Assembly (NCBI GenBank): GCA_900491605.1
Contig: UESW01005041.1
Span: 153,291 to 217,290, forward strand
Source: Calamus simplicifolius
Lineage: Eukaryota > Streptophyta > Magnoliopsida > Arecales > Arecaceae
Reading direction: 5' to 3'
DNA length: 64,000 bases
Numbering within the stretch: the first letter of the stretch is position 1; the number at the start of each line of letters is the position of its first letter. The notes under the pieces are model-generated. The model saw only the letters and a list, made by a program, of their open reading frames with translations. It was not told the DNA's origin and searched no databases. Positions 21,415 to 33,060 of the stretch are shown piece after piece. A program made the translations under genes and the position numbers.

Positions 21415-22653
21415 AGTCAGCGGAGTATAGCGATCGAATCGCCTGGGAGGACTCCGGGAGCGATTCCTTGGCGGCAGGGAGGGACTCTTTGGCGGCGAGG
21501 CGGACTTGGTCGACGGACGGGACGGTGTCTGTCGGGGACTTTGGGCTCTTGCTTCTTCTTTGCTTGCTCAGCGCGGGCCACTCTCCGCGACTCCTCGACC
21601 CTAGCGTACTTGTCCGCAAGGGCCATCATATCAGAGAGACATGGGGGGTAGCTGACCTCCATTGCCAGATAGAAGTCGCTCTCCTTCGAAACTCCCCCCG
21701 CCAGGGCGGACATAGCCACCTCATGATTAAGGTGGTCCACCTCTAACATGGCCTTGTTGAAACGGCCAAGGTAATTTCTCAAGGACTCCCCCTCTCTCTG
21801 CTTAACTTCGGAGAGGGAGTCGGATCTTCGTCGATGGCGGCTGCTGACGAACTGGCCAATAAAAAGGCGGCTCAGCTCGTCGAATGAATCAATGGAACCC
21901 GGTTTCAAGGCGTTGAACCAGGTTCGGGCGGATCCTCTGAGGGTGGATGGGAAGGCTCGGCAGAGGACCGCATCAGATGCTCCGTGGAACATCATTATTG
22001 ACCGGAAGCTACTGAGATGGTCGTCCGGATCAGTGGAGCCGTGATAGGGTTCGACGGCTGGCAGTTTGACGTGGGAGGGAATCACTTCCTCCATGATTCC
22101 CTTAGAGAAAGGGATGCCCTGCTCCGCCTTGGGCTGGGGCAGATGGGTCTGCTTGGCGGCGTCCAGCTCCTGACGCATCTCCTGGATCTGACGGCGGATC
22201 TCCTCTTCGCCGGTTAGAGGAGGAGCTGGGCGGGAGAATCGCAAGGATGGCGTGGAATCATGGTGGGATGTCGCCGGGGAGGGAGCGGGCTCGCCGAGAT
22301 CTGGGAGGATCTCTATCATAACCGGCTCGCGGGACTGGTTTGTCCCCCCTGGGGCGATGTGGGGGATCCGCTGATCCATGCGGATTAGAGGAGGAGGTCG
22401 CCGGCGAAGAAGAAATCGCCGCCTCCTTCTGAGGATGCGAAGCAGGAGGAGCTACAAGGCGCTCTTGTACCAGGTGGGTAAGGGCCTGGACCTGTTGGAC
22501 CAGTGTAGCGAACTGGTCTTGGGTCACCGGGATGGCAGGCGGCGACGGGGTTTCGACCGGTGGGGGTTGCGGCGCTGTAGCGCCAGTCGGATCAGGCCTC
22601 TGGGAAGCGACCTGATCTTGGGCTTCAGAGGTTGCTCTCCTCCGGTTGGCCAT
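21415..22653 (-). pseudogene. gag, N-terminal and capsid part (copy B), frameshifted
   Basis: Starts at ATG 22651-22653 (MANRRRATSEAQDQV). A Pro-rich N-terminus is followed by a frameshift near 22270. The retrotransposon gag domain follows (STDPDDHLSSFRSIMMFHGA, STLRGSARTWFNALKPGSI, REGESLRNYLGRFNKAM). A second frameshift near 21470 precedes the zinc knuckle. The whole corresponds to copy C gag. Confidence 0.85.
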
Positions 22654-22718
22654 TGGAGAGGTTCTTCTCCGGATTTAGATCCTTGTCTCCTTTCTTCAAG
22701 TTTTAATGGGACTTGAGG

Positions 22719-22736
22719 CCCTTCCTCTAGCGCCAA
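22719..22736 (-). other. Primer binding site of copy B
   Basis: On the minus strand TTGGCGCTAG... starts two bases after the LTR end and is identical in copy C (25787-25804). A PBS beginning TGG is the expected complement of a tRNA 3' CCA. I do not assign the tRNA. Confidence 0.75.
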
Positions 22737-22738
22737 TC

Positions 22739-23598
22739 TGTTGCCGCTGAAATCCGTCCTCCGACTCGGGCGCGGTCGATCTCCAGGAAGAGGGGGGCGG
22801 ACCTGCAAAAGAAGTCCACACGCGGAGGGACGCTGGGGGTGGTCCTCCGCGGAAGACCCTCCGACGCTCAAGTCAGTGGAGAAGAAATCGGCGATCAACC
22901 AGACAGTGGGGAGGTGGATCTCTCCGGGAGACCTCTCCGGGGGCGGCCAATCGGAAGCTCCAGAGGGCAGGAGCGCCGACGAGCTGCTGGAGAGAGGAGT
23001 GAGGTGCGCGTGTAAGAGGTGCGTGCCTGTGCCCAAGGAGAGAGAGAGTGCGTACCTGAGGGAATCTGTGAGTATGGTATTTATAGACTGTCACCTGGGT
23101 CTTGAGCATCTTCTGGAAGGTTCGGAGGTTGTTACGATATGGAGGCGGGCAGAATCAGGCCGTTGTGGGACCGTTAGAATCCATATCCCGTTTGTTCAGG
23201 TATCGACGGCTGGGAGAGCTCCTTGATGTCTCGAGATCTGGTTGAGTAGGCCTGGGGCGGTTATGATAGGCTTTAGGCCACGTCCCGACATGATTCCTTT
23301 CTAGGATGCCGTTCTGGTAGAACCGGGCTCTCCCGCGTCAGGTTCCGCGGAGGTAGATGTTAGGTTGTGGATCGCTCGAAGAAGCCGAGCTACGGAAGCC
23401 CGGAAGGACCGAGCTACGGAAGCTCGGAGGGGCCGAGCTACGGAAGCCCGGAGGGGCCGAGCTACGGAAGCCCGGAAGGGCCAAGCTAAGGAAGCCCGGA
23501 AGGGCCGAGCTACGGAAGCCCGGAGGAGACGAAAGGAGGAGGTTAGCCTTAACTGCCTCGCACGGATATTAATGTAATAACGATTTTACCCCTCAACA
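22739..23598 (-). mobile_element. 5' LTR of copy B (860 bp)
   Basis: Runs on the plus strand from TGTTGCCGCTG to CCTCAACA. A minus-strand TATA box is at 23080-23085. Array 1 is short here (23383-23532, about six monomers). Flanking base order after 23598 is CTCAC, which is not repeated at the other end of the element. Confidence 0.9.
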
Positions 23599-24693
23599 CT
23601 CACAATAAAAAGGATTGGTGAAACACCTATTGCCTATTCAAATGACAAACCATTCAATCAAATGCTTGCTCGAACATTCAAGATTAGAGAATAGGGACAC
23701 CAGATGGTATAACAAGACAAAAAGAATTCTATAATGTCGCTCTCATGCCGAAAAGAATGGTATGACATGTTAACAAAGCAAAGATTACCATTACTCCGTC
23801 TTCTTGTCCTTGTTTCTGCTAACCAACGAAAGCATTTTCAACATTTTCTTGCTATAAAACTCCTTATAGTTTCAATCAACCGAGAATCCAAGCGAGAAGA
23901 TTCACGTCGTACCTCTGTTTCTTGATTTCTTGTTGCTTTCCAAGAACGCAAAACGTTTCCCGACAGAGTCTCTGCTGCACACTCTATTGTGTCACCATCC
24001 CTTTCCTCCTTCTCCATCTCCTCGAGGCACGCCATCAGCCGCCTCGCTTCCATCCTCGTGTCTTCCTGTGATATTTTTTTTTTATTTAGCCAAAGAAAAA
24101 AACAGCAAGAATTAGGGAAAAAGGAGCACAAACGTCGAATCGTTTCAAGCGCATGTCAAACCCTTCCAACATCTTCTGGCGGTCATGGATTTCAGTTTGG
24201 AGGCGAATCTGTTCCTGCTCGCAATCGTAGAGCTGCCGCTGCAACAGCTCCTGCTGCTCGAGAGCAGAGATCTCATCTTGGACTTGGAGGCTGCTGCTGC
24301 TGCTGTCGTCCAGATTATTGAAGGGCTGCAGCTCCAATGAGCCGCTGGTAGATTTTGGATGCTCGTCGGGGACTTCGGAGAAAGCCCCATCGTTTGGGAA
24401 CTACGAAAATCCAAGCAACGCCCAAGAACGAGTACAGAGTGGGGCTTCGGAATGAAGAGGTATCAAGAACCACCGTGCGTGCGCGAGAGAGAAGCTTTGT
24501 GTGCTCGTGTTCGTGAGCGAGAGAGAGAAACAGAAAGACGGGGCGGGGCGGAATATTTATATTTACTAATATGTGGCGCCGTGCTACCCTGCATAGTTAT
24601 ATTTATTTGATGGTATTTGGTATTAATGGGCTATGCTTTACCCTGATCAGGAAACATCCTGTGTTGACCCATATTAATTTTAATAATTATAAA
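23599..24693 (-). other. Non-element island with two candidate exons of a host gene
   Basis: This stretch between two retrotransposons matches none of the element copies. On the minus strand, two exons with clean splice ends are visible. Exon a is 24134-24400 (89 codons), after an acceptor TTTTCGTAG and before a donor GT at 24133. Exon b is 23913-24065 (51 codons), bounded by ATATCACAG and GAG|GTACG. Both are phase 0 and give a continuous charged helical sequence (DEISALEQQELLQRQL, then EARRLMACLEEMEKEE) with a poly-Ser tract encoded by a CTG/CAG repeat near 24290. A TATTTATA and CT-rich leader sit at 24450-24561. The rest of the gene is missing on both sides. I do not recognise the family. 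Confidence 0.45.
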
Positions 24694-25784
24694 TGTTGGG
24701 GGGTAAAATCATCATTGCATCAATATTTGTGCGAGGCGGCTAAGACCGACCTATTTCATAGCTCGGTTCCTTCCGGGCTTCCGTAGCTCGACCCCTTCCG
24801 GGCTTCCGTAGCTCGGCCCCCTCCGGGCTTCCATAGCTCGGTCCTTTCGAGCCTCCGTAGCTCGGTCCTTTCGAGCCTCCGTAGCTCGACCCCTTCCGGG
24901 CTTCCATAGCTCGGCCCTTCCGGGCTTCCATAGCTCGGCCTCTCCGGGCTTCCCTAGCTCGGCCTTCCCGGGCTTCCCTAGCTCGGCCTTCCCGAGCCTC
25001 CGTAGCTCGGCCCCTTCCGGGCTTCCATAGCTCGGCTCCTCCCGGGCTTCCATAGCTCGGCTCTTCCGTGGCTCGCTTCCCTCCGAGTCTCCACGGCCCG
25101 GCTTCACCAAACGATCCACACCCTAATACCTACCTCCGTGGAACCTGACGTGGGAGAGCCCAGGCTTACCCAAACAGCACCCTAGACAAGGAATCATGTC
25201 GAGGCATGGCCTGAAACCTATCGTAACCGCCCCAGGTCTACTCGACCAGATCTCGAAATATCAAGGTGCTCTCCCAGCCGTCGATCCCCTAACCGGATCT
25301 CGAAATATCAAGGTGCTCTCCCAGCCGTCGATCCCCTAACAAACAGGATACGGATTCCATGGCCCCATAGCGGCCTGATTCTATCCACCTCCGTATCCTA
25401 AAAACCTCTGAACCTTCCAGAAGACGCTCAAGGTCTAGGTGACAGTCTATAAATTGGACACTCCCAGATTCCCTCAGGTACGCATCTCCTGGCGCACACG
25501 CACCTTTTTACACGCGCACTCCCACTGCTCTCTCCGGCAGCTCGTCGGTGCTCCTGCCCTCTGGAGCTTCCGATTGGCCGCCCCTGGAGAGGCTTCCCGG
25601 AGAGATCCACCTCCCCATTGTTTGGTTGATCGCCGATTTCTTCTCCACTGACTTGAGCGTCGGAGGGTCTTCCGCGGAGGGCCACCCCCAGCACCTCCCG
25701 CGTGTGGACTTCTTGTGCAGGTCCGCCCCCCTCTTCCTGGAGATCGACCGCGCCTGAGTCGGAGGACGGATCCCGGCGGCAACA
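24694..25784 (+). mobile_element. 5' LTR of copy C
   Basis: Begins TGTTGGGGGGTAAAATC and ends GGCGGCAACA. Array 1 occupies 24757-25105 (about fourteen units, complementary orientation to copy B). A 47-bp tandem duplication is at 25249-25342. A TATA box is at 25448-25454 before the likely transcription start. Confidence 0.95.
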
Positions 25785-25786
25785 GA

Positions 25787-25804
25787 TTGGCGCTAGAGGA
25801 AGGG
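25787..25804 (+). other. Primer binding site of copy C
   Basis: TTGGCGCTAGAGGAAGGG starts two bases after the 5' LTR. It is the same as in copy B. Confidence 0.8.
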
Positions 25805-25869
25805 TCTCAAGTCCCATCAAAACTTAAAGAAAGGAGACAAGGATCTAAATCCGGAGAGGAACCTCTTCA

Positions 25870-27390
25870 ATGGCCAACCGGAGGAGAGCAACCTCTGAAG
25901 CCCAAGATCAGGTCGCTTCCCAGAGACCTGATCCGACTGGCGGTACAGCGCCGCAACCTCCATCGGTCGAAACCCCGTCACCGCCCGCTATCCCGGTGAC
26001 CCAGGACCAGTTCGCTACACTAGTCCAGCAAGTCCAGGCCCTTACCCACCTGGTTCAAGAGCGCCTTGCACCTCCTCCTGCTTCGCACCTTCAGAAGGGG
26101 GCGGCGATTTCTTCTTCACCGGCGACCTCCTTCTCTGATTCGCACGAATCCGCGGATCCCCCGCACCGGCCCAGAGGGGACAAACCAGTCCCGCGAGGTG
26201 GTGATGATAGAGATCCTCCCAGATCTCGGCGAGCCCGATCCCTCTCCCCGGTGACATCTCACCATGACTCAACACCGTCCTTGCGATTCTCACGCCCAGC
26301 TCCTCCTCTGACTGGCGAAAAAGAGATCCATCGACAGATCCAGGAGATGCGTCAGGAGCTGGACGCCGCCAAGCGGGCCCATCCGCCCCAGCCCAAGGCG
26401 GAACAGGGCATCCCTTTCTCTAAGAGGATCATGGAGGAAGCGATTCCCTCCCATGTCAAGTTGCCAGCCGTCGAACCCTACCACGGCTCCACCGACCCGG
26501 ATGACCATCTCAGCAGTTTCCGGTCGATTATGATGTTCCACGGAGCATCTGATGCCGTCCTCTGTCGCGCCTTCCCCTCCACCCTCAGAGGATCCGCCCG
26601 AACCTGGTTTAATGCTTTGAAGCCAGGTTCCATTGATTCATTCGACGAGCTGAACCATCTTTTCATTGGCCAGTTCGTCAGCAGCCGCCGCCACCGACGA
26701 AGATCTGACTCCCTCTCCGAAGTCAAGCAGAGAGAGGGGGAGTCCTTGAGGAATTACCTTGGCCGTTTCAATAAGGCCATGTTGGAAGTGGACCACCTTA
26801 ATCATGAGGTGGCCATGTCTGCTTTGGCGGGGGGAGTTTCGAGGGAGAGCGACTTCTACCTGGCTATGGAGGTCAGCTACCCCCCATGTCTCTCTGATAT
26901 GATGGCCCTTGCGGACAAGTATGCTAGGGTCGAGTAATCGCGGAGAATTGCCCGCGCTGAGCAGGCAAAGAAGCAGGAGCCCAAAGTCCCCGACAGGCAT
27001 TGTCCCGCCCGGCGGCCAAGTCCACCTCGCCGCCAGAGAGTCCCTCCGCCACCGCCAAGGAATCGCTCCCGGAGTCCTCCTAGGCGATTTGATCGCTATA
27101 CTCCACTGACTGTGCCCCGAGCGCAAATCCTTATGGAAATAGAGCGCCAGCTCCTCCGGCCAGTGCCTCTCCGAGGGAACCCGACCCGAAGAGATCCCGC
27201 AAAGTATTGCCGCTACCACAGGGAGCACGGTCATGACACTGAAGAATGCTGGCAGCTGAAGAATGAGATTGAGAGGCTGATTCGGCGGGGACGACTGGAT
27301 CAATTTAGGAGGGCGCCCGAGCCACAACAACAAGGAGGTGACCGCCGCCCGAGCTTCAACAACCTCCTCCTCCACCAAATCCGCCCGTGA
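25870..27390 (+). pseudogene. gag (copy C) with premature stop
   Basis: ATG at 25870 after a 65-bp leader. The N-terminal Pro/Gln-rich part and the full retrotransposon gag domain (GSTDPDDHLSSFRSIMMFHG, LRGSARTWFNALKPG) are open to residue 355. There the frame meets TAA at 26935-26937, where copy B has GAG. After it the same frame continues into Arg/Pro-rich sequence and the knuckle CRYHREHGHDTEEC (CX2HX4HX4C), then drifts out of frame near 27350. Confidence 0.85.
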
Positions 27391-28200
27391 TCGGTCGTAT
27401 TAACATGATTGAGGAGGCCGGCGGATCGAGCCCTAGAGGTGACTGTGATGGATCAGTGCCAAAGAGGGCATGACGGGTGAACTCTCCTTCTCCGATGATG
27501 ATTTTCTTGGGATACAGCTCCCCATGATGACACTAGTTGTATCCCTTAATTTGAAAAACTATGATGTAAGCCGAATCCTAGTTGATAGTGGAAGTTCGAT
27601 AAATGTTTTGTACCTCGGTGTGTTTGCCAGGATGAAATTGCTCATAGAAAATCTTCGAGCCATGGATTCCACCTTGATGGGATTCATAAGCGACGTCGTT
27701 GTCCCGGAAGGGGTCGTCACCCTGACGGTCCACGCGGGAACCTGGCCCCTTGTGACCATTGTTCAGACAGACTTCCTAGTGACCGACCTCAGATCCCCCA
27801 CAATGCAATATTCGGTAGGCCCGGTCTGATGTCCCTCAAGGCAGTTGTCTCCATCCCGCACCTATCCATGAAGTTTCCCACCGAGCGAGGAGTTGGAGTT
27901 GTTCGAGGGAGTCAGGCCATGGCTCGGCAGTGCTTTGTTACAAGCCTACAATCTGGAATGCCAGAGGTTGATGGGCTAGATGCTCGCGAGGACTTCGCCG
28001 AACAAAGGGGAGAACCGGCGGAGGAATTAGAGGAGGTACTGCTGGACGAAGCCCGACCCGACCGAACCATCAAAATCGGGTCGCTGCTCAAAGAAGAGCC
28101 TCGACACAGATTGATCGGTTTCCTCCGAAGTAATGCTGACATCTTTGCCTGGTCCACCTCCGATATGCCAGGGATCAGCCCTGAGGTCTCGTCCATCATC
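27391..28200 (+). pseudogene. Aspartic protease region (copy C)
   Basis: Contains ILVDSGSSINVLY with the catalytic Asp, in a frame opening near 27470. A frameshift lies near 27800 just before the GRPGL motif, and the reading resumes at 27829. The protease-RT linker (RIGSLL-like) stays open here, where copy B has a lost base. It shifts near 28190, before the RT. Confidence 0.8.
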
Positions 28201-29490
28201 TCAACGTGGACGAGATGCACCGGCCGGTTAAGCAGAAGAAGAGAAGCTTGCCCCAGAGCGACAAAAGGCCATCGAGGAAGAGGTAGACAAACTCATCAAG
28301 GCCAATTTTGTCCGAGGGGTAAATTACCTGAGCTGGCTGTCAAATGTCGTCATGGTGAAAAAGTCGAACGGCAAATGGAGAATCTGCATCGACTTTACCG
28401 ACCTCAACAAGGCCTGCCCGAAGGACAGTTTCCCCCTCCCTCGGATCGACCAGCTCGTGGACGCCACCTCAGGCCACCAGATGCTGTCGTTCATGGACGC
28501 CTATTCTGGCTACAATCAGATCCGAATGGCCCCTGAAGATGAAGAAAAGACCGCCTTCATAACCGACCGAGGTACTTACTGTTACCGCGTTATGCCTTTT
28601 GGTCTTAAAAATGCAGGTGCCACCTACCAGAGGCTGGTCAACAAAGTGTTCAAGGAGCAGATCGGCCGGAATATGGAGGTGTACGTGGACGACATGCTGG
28701 TTAAAAGCAGGGAGGCTTCACGACATTGAGGACCTCGCGGAGAGCTTCACCACGTTGCGCAAATATGGGATGAAGCTCAACCCGACCAAATGCGCCTTCG
28801 GCGTCAACTCGGGGAAGTTCCTCGGCTTCATGGTCTCCCAGCGAGGTATCGAAGCCAACCCCCAGAAGATTCAAGCTCTCCAACAAATGGCGCCCCCGGC
28901 ATCTGTCAAAGAGGTCCAGCGCCTAACCGGGAGAATAGCGGCCCTAAACCGCTTCGTGGCGCGGTCGGCCGAGAGATGCCTCCCCTTCTTCAAAACCCTC
29001 GATCGGCTAAAAACTTTCAGTGGACTCCCGAATGCCAGAGGTCATTTCAAGATCTCAAGAAGTACCTCGGTTCGCCCCCGCTCCTCAGCAGTCCGACCCC
29101 AGGAGAGACCCTATTCTTGTACCTAGCTGTTTAGGTTGCTGCTCGGTGCTGATTAAGGAAGAAGGCAAGGTCCAAAAGCCGATCTACTATGTCAGCAAAC
29201 TGCTCCGCGATGCGGAGACGAGGTACAGAATTGAGAAGATGGTGATGGCCTTAATCATCTCAGTTCGAAAGCTGCGGCCATACTTTCAAGCACATTCCGT
29301 GATGGTCCTGACAGACCAACCCATCAAGGCAGTAGTCCACCGTCCCGAGACATCGGGAAGAATGACCAAATGGGCTGTCGAGCTAAGTGAGCATGACATA
29401 CACTTCCAGCCTTGCCCAGCCATCAAAGCTCAGGTGCTGGCCGACTTCCTTCTCGAATGTACCGTCCCGGAGGACGGTTCTACTCCAGAC
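28201..29490 (+). pseudogene. Reverse transcriptase and RNase H (copy C), frameshifted
   Basis: An open block at 28352-28729 carries VMVKKSNGKWRICIDF through the catalytic MEVYVDDMLVKS. A base change in the following histidine-rich hinge (about 28725) shifts the frame. The thumb and connection continue to about 29020, and another shift precedes LFLYLAV. The RNase H (PIYYVSKLLRDAETRY, VLTDQPIKAV) is open at 29130-29470. Confidence 0.85.
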
Positions 29491-29499
29491 TCCCCCAAG

Positions 29500-29990
29500 G
29501 AACCAAAAGCTGGAGCCCGGTGGCTCCTCCATGTCGACGGGTCATCTAATGCCCATCGCTCCGGTGCGGGCCTAGTTCTTACCAGTCCCGAGGGGATAAC
29601 CTTTGAATATGGCGTCCGATTCTCCTTCCGGCCTCTAACAACGAAGCCGAGTACGAAGCTCTGTTAGCCGGTCTCCGGATCGCCCAATCTGAAGGTGGAA
29701 AAGCTCAACGCCTTCACCGACTCTCAGCTGGTAGCCGGCCATGTTCGGGGAGAATTTGAAGCCTGGGAGCCAAACATGGTTCGATATCTTCAGGAGGTAC
29801 GGAACTGCTCCCACATTTTGTCAATTTGAGATTATTCAGATTCCCAGATCCGAGAATGCCCGCGCCGACCTACTCTCCCGATTGGCGACCGCGGAAACAA
29901 TGGATGCCGAGCAAAAGTTCCACTTGGAGACCCTGGAAAAGCCGAGCATCACGGAAGCCGACCGAGTGATGCAAGTCGAGGCCGAACCAT
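29500..29990 (+). pseudogene. Additional RNase H domain (copy C)
   Basis: VDGSS near 29535 is followed by GLVLTSPEGITFEYG. A frameshift near 29640 splits the NNEAEYEAL motif. FTDSQLVAGHV (about 29715) and SENARADLLSRLA (about 29850) follow. This matches the aRNH of copy B and supports Tat-lineage assignment. Confidence 0.78.
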
Positions 29991-30129
29991 CCTGGTTCGA
30001 CCCGATCCTCAAATATCTCAAAGAAGGGTCGCTCCCGTCCGACCGAAGAGAGGCCAGAAAGCTGAAGTTGCAGGCCGTCCACTACGTACTGGTTGACAAC
30101 CAACTTTACAAGCGGTCTTTTTCCATGCC

Positions 30130-31220
30130 GCTGCTTAGATGCCTTCGCCCATCCGAGGCAGACTATGCTCTACGCGAGGTGCATGAAGGGATTTGCGGCA
30201 ACCATCTGGGAGGCCGGTCTCTATGCCACAAGGTGCTGCGACAAGGCTATTACTGGCCGACCATGCAAAAAGACGCGGACGATCTAGTCCGAGCCTGCGA
30301 CCCCTGCCAGAGACATTCAAGCATCCAAAGGCTCCCTTCCGCCGAGTTAGTTTCTATATCCTCTGCTTGGCCCTTTGCCAAGTGGGGGATGGACATCCTC
30401 GGTCCCATTCCCGCTTGCGACAGGGCAGCGGAAATTCCTATTTGTCGCCATTGACTACTTCACCAAATGGGTCGAGGCGGAAGCGGTTGCACAAATTACC
30501 GAGGCACGGGCCAGAGATTTTGTGTGGAGGTCCATCATCTGCCGATTCGGTCTCCCCACACTATAATCACCGATAACGGCAAGCAGTTTGATAACTCCAA
30601 ATTTCGCCAGTTCTGTGAAGAGCACGGAATCCGTCACCACCTTACTTCGGTCGGGCACCCACAAGCCAACGGAGCGGCCGAAGTGACCAACAGACCCTCC
30701 TCCAGGGAATCAAAGCTCGTCTCTCCAGAGCCCAAGGCAGGTGGGCGGATGAAGCTACACCATATCTTATGGGCCTACCGCACACCCCGAGAATCCCGAC
30801 AGGCGAAACCCCTTTCGAATGGCTTTCGGTACAGAGGCCGTTATCCCTGTGGAAGTCGGCCTCCCATCATTGCGGGTGGAAAGCTACTCAGAGGAAGCTA
30901 GCAACGAACAACTCCGCACCAACCTCGACCTGATAGAAGAAATCAGAGAGAAGGCCCGGATCAGAACGGCTGCCTATCAGCAAAGGGTGGCCCGCTACCA
31001 CGCTTCCAGAGTCAAAGGGAAGGCCTTCCTGCCCGGCGACCTTGTCCTCCGAAAGGCCTCTGTTTCCAAACCGCTGGAACAAGGAAAGCTGGCGCCAAAC
31101 TGGGAGGGCCCGTACCAGTAGCGAGATTATTGGACCAGGAACCTACAAGCTGCAGGATCTGGATGGGAAATCCATTCCCCGGACTTGGAATTCGGACAAC
31201 TTCGAAAATATTATCAATAG
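30130..31220 (+). pseudogene. Integrase (copy C), frameshifted
   Basis: The HHCC zinc site is complete (REVHEGICGNHLGG ... RACDPCQRHS). Catalytic residues are in KWGMDILGP, ITDNGKQF and NGAAEVTN. The C-terminal GPY/F-like module ends at TAG 31218-31220. Frameshifts occur near 30420, 30560, 30690 and 31115. No chromodomain follows. Confidence 0.83.
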
Positions 31221-31390
31221 GGTATGTCCTCTCTGAATTCATTTTCGCATGCCTCACCACACTTCCTGCTTATCTTTTCCTCAATGCAAATCATTATGCA
31301 CTACATTGCCATAAATCGCAAAAAGAAACAGATACTGCTTACCAATCCTCGGACCGAACCGAGGCAGGGCCAAGTCTCTGGCTTTGAACA

Positions 31391-31838
31391 GGAAGTCTCC
31401 GAACCTTGGCAGGGCCAAGTAAAATATTCTCCGAACCTCGGCTGGGCCGAGCAACAAAATCTCCGAACCTTGGCAGGGCCAAGTAAAATATTCTCCGAAC
31501 CTCGGCTGGGCCGAGCAACAAATTCTCCGAACCTTGGCAGGGCCAAGTAAAATATTCTCCGGCAGCACAAATTCTCCGAACCTTGGCAGGGCCAAGTAAA
31601 ATATTCTCCGAACCTCGGCTGGGCCGAGCAACAAAATCTCCGAACCTTGGCAGGGCCAAGTAAAATATTCTCCGAACCTCGGCAGGGCCGAGCAACAAAT
31701 CTCGAACCTTGGCAGGGCCAAGTAAAATATTCTCCGAACCTGGGCAGGGCAGGGCCAAGTAAAATATTCTCCGAACCTCGGCAGGGAACCTTGGCAGGGC
31801 CAACTCCGAATCCCCCTGGCTATGGCAAGACAAGGTAA
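31391..31838. repeat. Tandem hairpin array 4 (copy C)
   Basis: About fourteen half-units of the same alternating palindromes as at 329-1056, with partial deletions near 31558-31570 and 31740-31810. It is the shortest array 4 of the three copies. Confidence 0.92.
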
Positions 31839-32295
31839 AAGTCATTCGGGCTAAAACCCCAGCGAAAAAGCCAAAGTATACAGGCCCCAATTAAAGCCAG
31901 GCAAGTTTCAATAGTCCCCAAGGGACTTCGTCCGGTTTGAAAATGAGCGATAAACAAAAAATCATCGGCGCACGAGGGAAAGCCACCATTGGCAGAACCC
32001 CCCTAAAGGGCCATTAAGCCCCGCGTGATCGGCCAGAGGCCCCAAGCAGAGCTAGGAGATCCCCCTCTCTGCTACTGAAAATTTTTGGGTGACGCCCCTA
32101 TAACCCGTCGTTCAAAGCGCCTACGTCAACGCACAAAAACGATGGGGCCACGCCAACACCCTAATCCATCACACGGGTCAAGGCGATAAACTCTTGAAGA
32201 GAAGGACTTCAAAAACAAGATCCATCTTTCACTTTTAGAAAGGATTACAAAGAGGCAGTAAAACAAAAACAAGAAGAGAGGCCCTAAATCAAAAT
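31839..32295. other. Spacer downstream of antisense unit 3 (copy C)
   Basis: Unique sequence homologous to 1057-1509. On the minus strand it is the 3' flank of unit 3. No gene is seen. Confidence 0.55.
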
Positions 32296-32592
32296 CCGGA
32301 GTCACTCCCGGAGGCTAGCAGCTCCTCCAGGCGCTCCGTCAAGTCAGCCACTTGCTGACGAAGGGACGCAATCTCCTCCCTCTGCCGGTCCATCACCCGG
32401 CGTGAGGGCCTCCGCCTCCCTGACCGACACATCCAGGTACTCTTCGGCGGTCCTCGCGAGCTACTGATTACTCAAAAAGAGCCGATGCTAGGCTCTCTCC
32501 GTCAACAGTAATGGAGGTGCGCCTCCCCTCCGAACGTGGCAGGCTGTCAAGCGAGGAACGCGACCCGACTGATGATCCCCTGAGAAGGCCAT
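32296..32592 (-). pseudogene. Antisense unit 3 coiled-coil ORF (copy C), frameshifted
   Basis: The ATG is at 32590-32592. Within the first ten codons one base is lost relative to copy B, and an extra G lies in the codons for REAEASRR near 32405. The rest of the sequence, including LASGSDSGF-type codons and the terminator, can be followed. Confidence 0.65.
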
Positions 32593-32642
32593 CTTTTCGA
32601 ACTTGAACCAAGGGATGGCCGAAACCGATGCCCCTCGGTTGT

Positions 32643-33007
32643 ATTTATACTCGTCAAGCAGGTATCTCTATCGGTCGCGCCGTAACCACCGACCTATGAG
32701 AACTTACCATGCGTCGCCGTTTCAACGTTTGTGAAATCCGAAGTATCGCGCCCCATCCCGAGCAAGATCGGTAAGCGCGAGCAGGTTGTTCGGGAGTTCC
32801 CCAAGCAAACATTTTCCGATCTGTCGGCCCCCGCAATAAATGCATTCGGCGCTTCCCCGAGCCTCTTAATGCTGGCCTCTTTTTCGGAAACACAGAAGTT
32901 CGGCATTCGGCCAATAACCTGTCCCCTCGGGAAGAGTGGCGCCACCAATAAAAGCGTGAAAATATACCGCCCGTTCCGCTCTGACGCCCCTTATCAAGCG
33001 CCACGTG
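32643..33007 (-). promoter_or_regulatory. Antisense unit 3 promoter: TATA and G-box (copy C)
   Basis: TATAAAT on the minus strand at 32643-32649 and CACGTG at 33002-33007, with the same distance as in copies A and B. Confidence 0.5.
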
Positions 33008-33060
33008 GACCTAACGCCGTGGCCCACGATGACTGAGTCGCTCCAAACCTTGGGCCCTGA

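Larger units (their letters stand above)
7590..23598 (-). mobile_element. Tat-type Ty3/gypsy LTR retrotransposon, copy B (probably chimeric)
   Basis: On the minus strand the order is 5' LTR (22739-23598), PBS, gag, zinc knuckle, protease, RT, RNase H, additional RNase H, integrase, array 4, antisense units 3, 2 and 1 with arrays 3 and 2 between them, PPT, and 3' LTR (7590-8670). The flanks do not match: AATCC lies before 7590 and CTCAC after 23598, and the sequence after 23598 is not the continuation of copy A. A single N at 9329 with repeated flanks suggests that two different elements have been joined. Gag and pol carry several frameshifts. Confidence 0.85.

Noticed and set aside
24145..24390. 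Ser-rich ORF starting MGLSPKSPTS on the minus strand as the host product
   Set aside because: It overlaps candidate exon a in another frame, ends without continuing into exon b, and looks like low-complexity shadow coding.
23913..24400. Naming the host exons as a specific meiotic or DNA-repair gene
   Set aside because: The acidic helical sequence suggested some candidates, but no diagnostic motif could be confirmed from the sequence alone.
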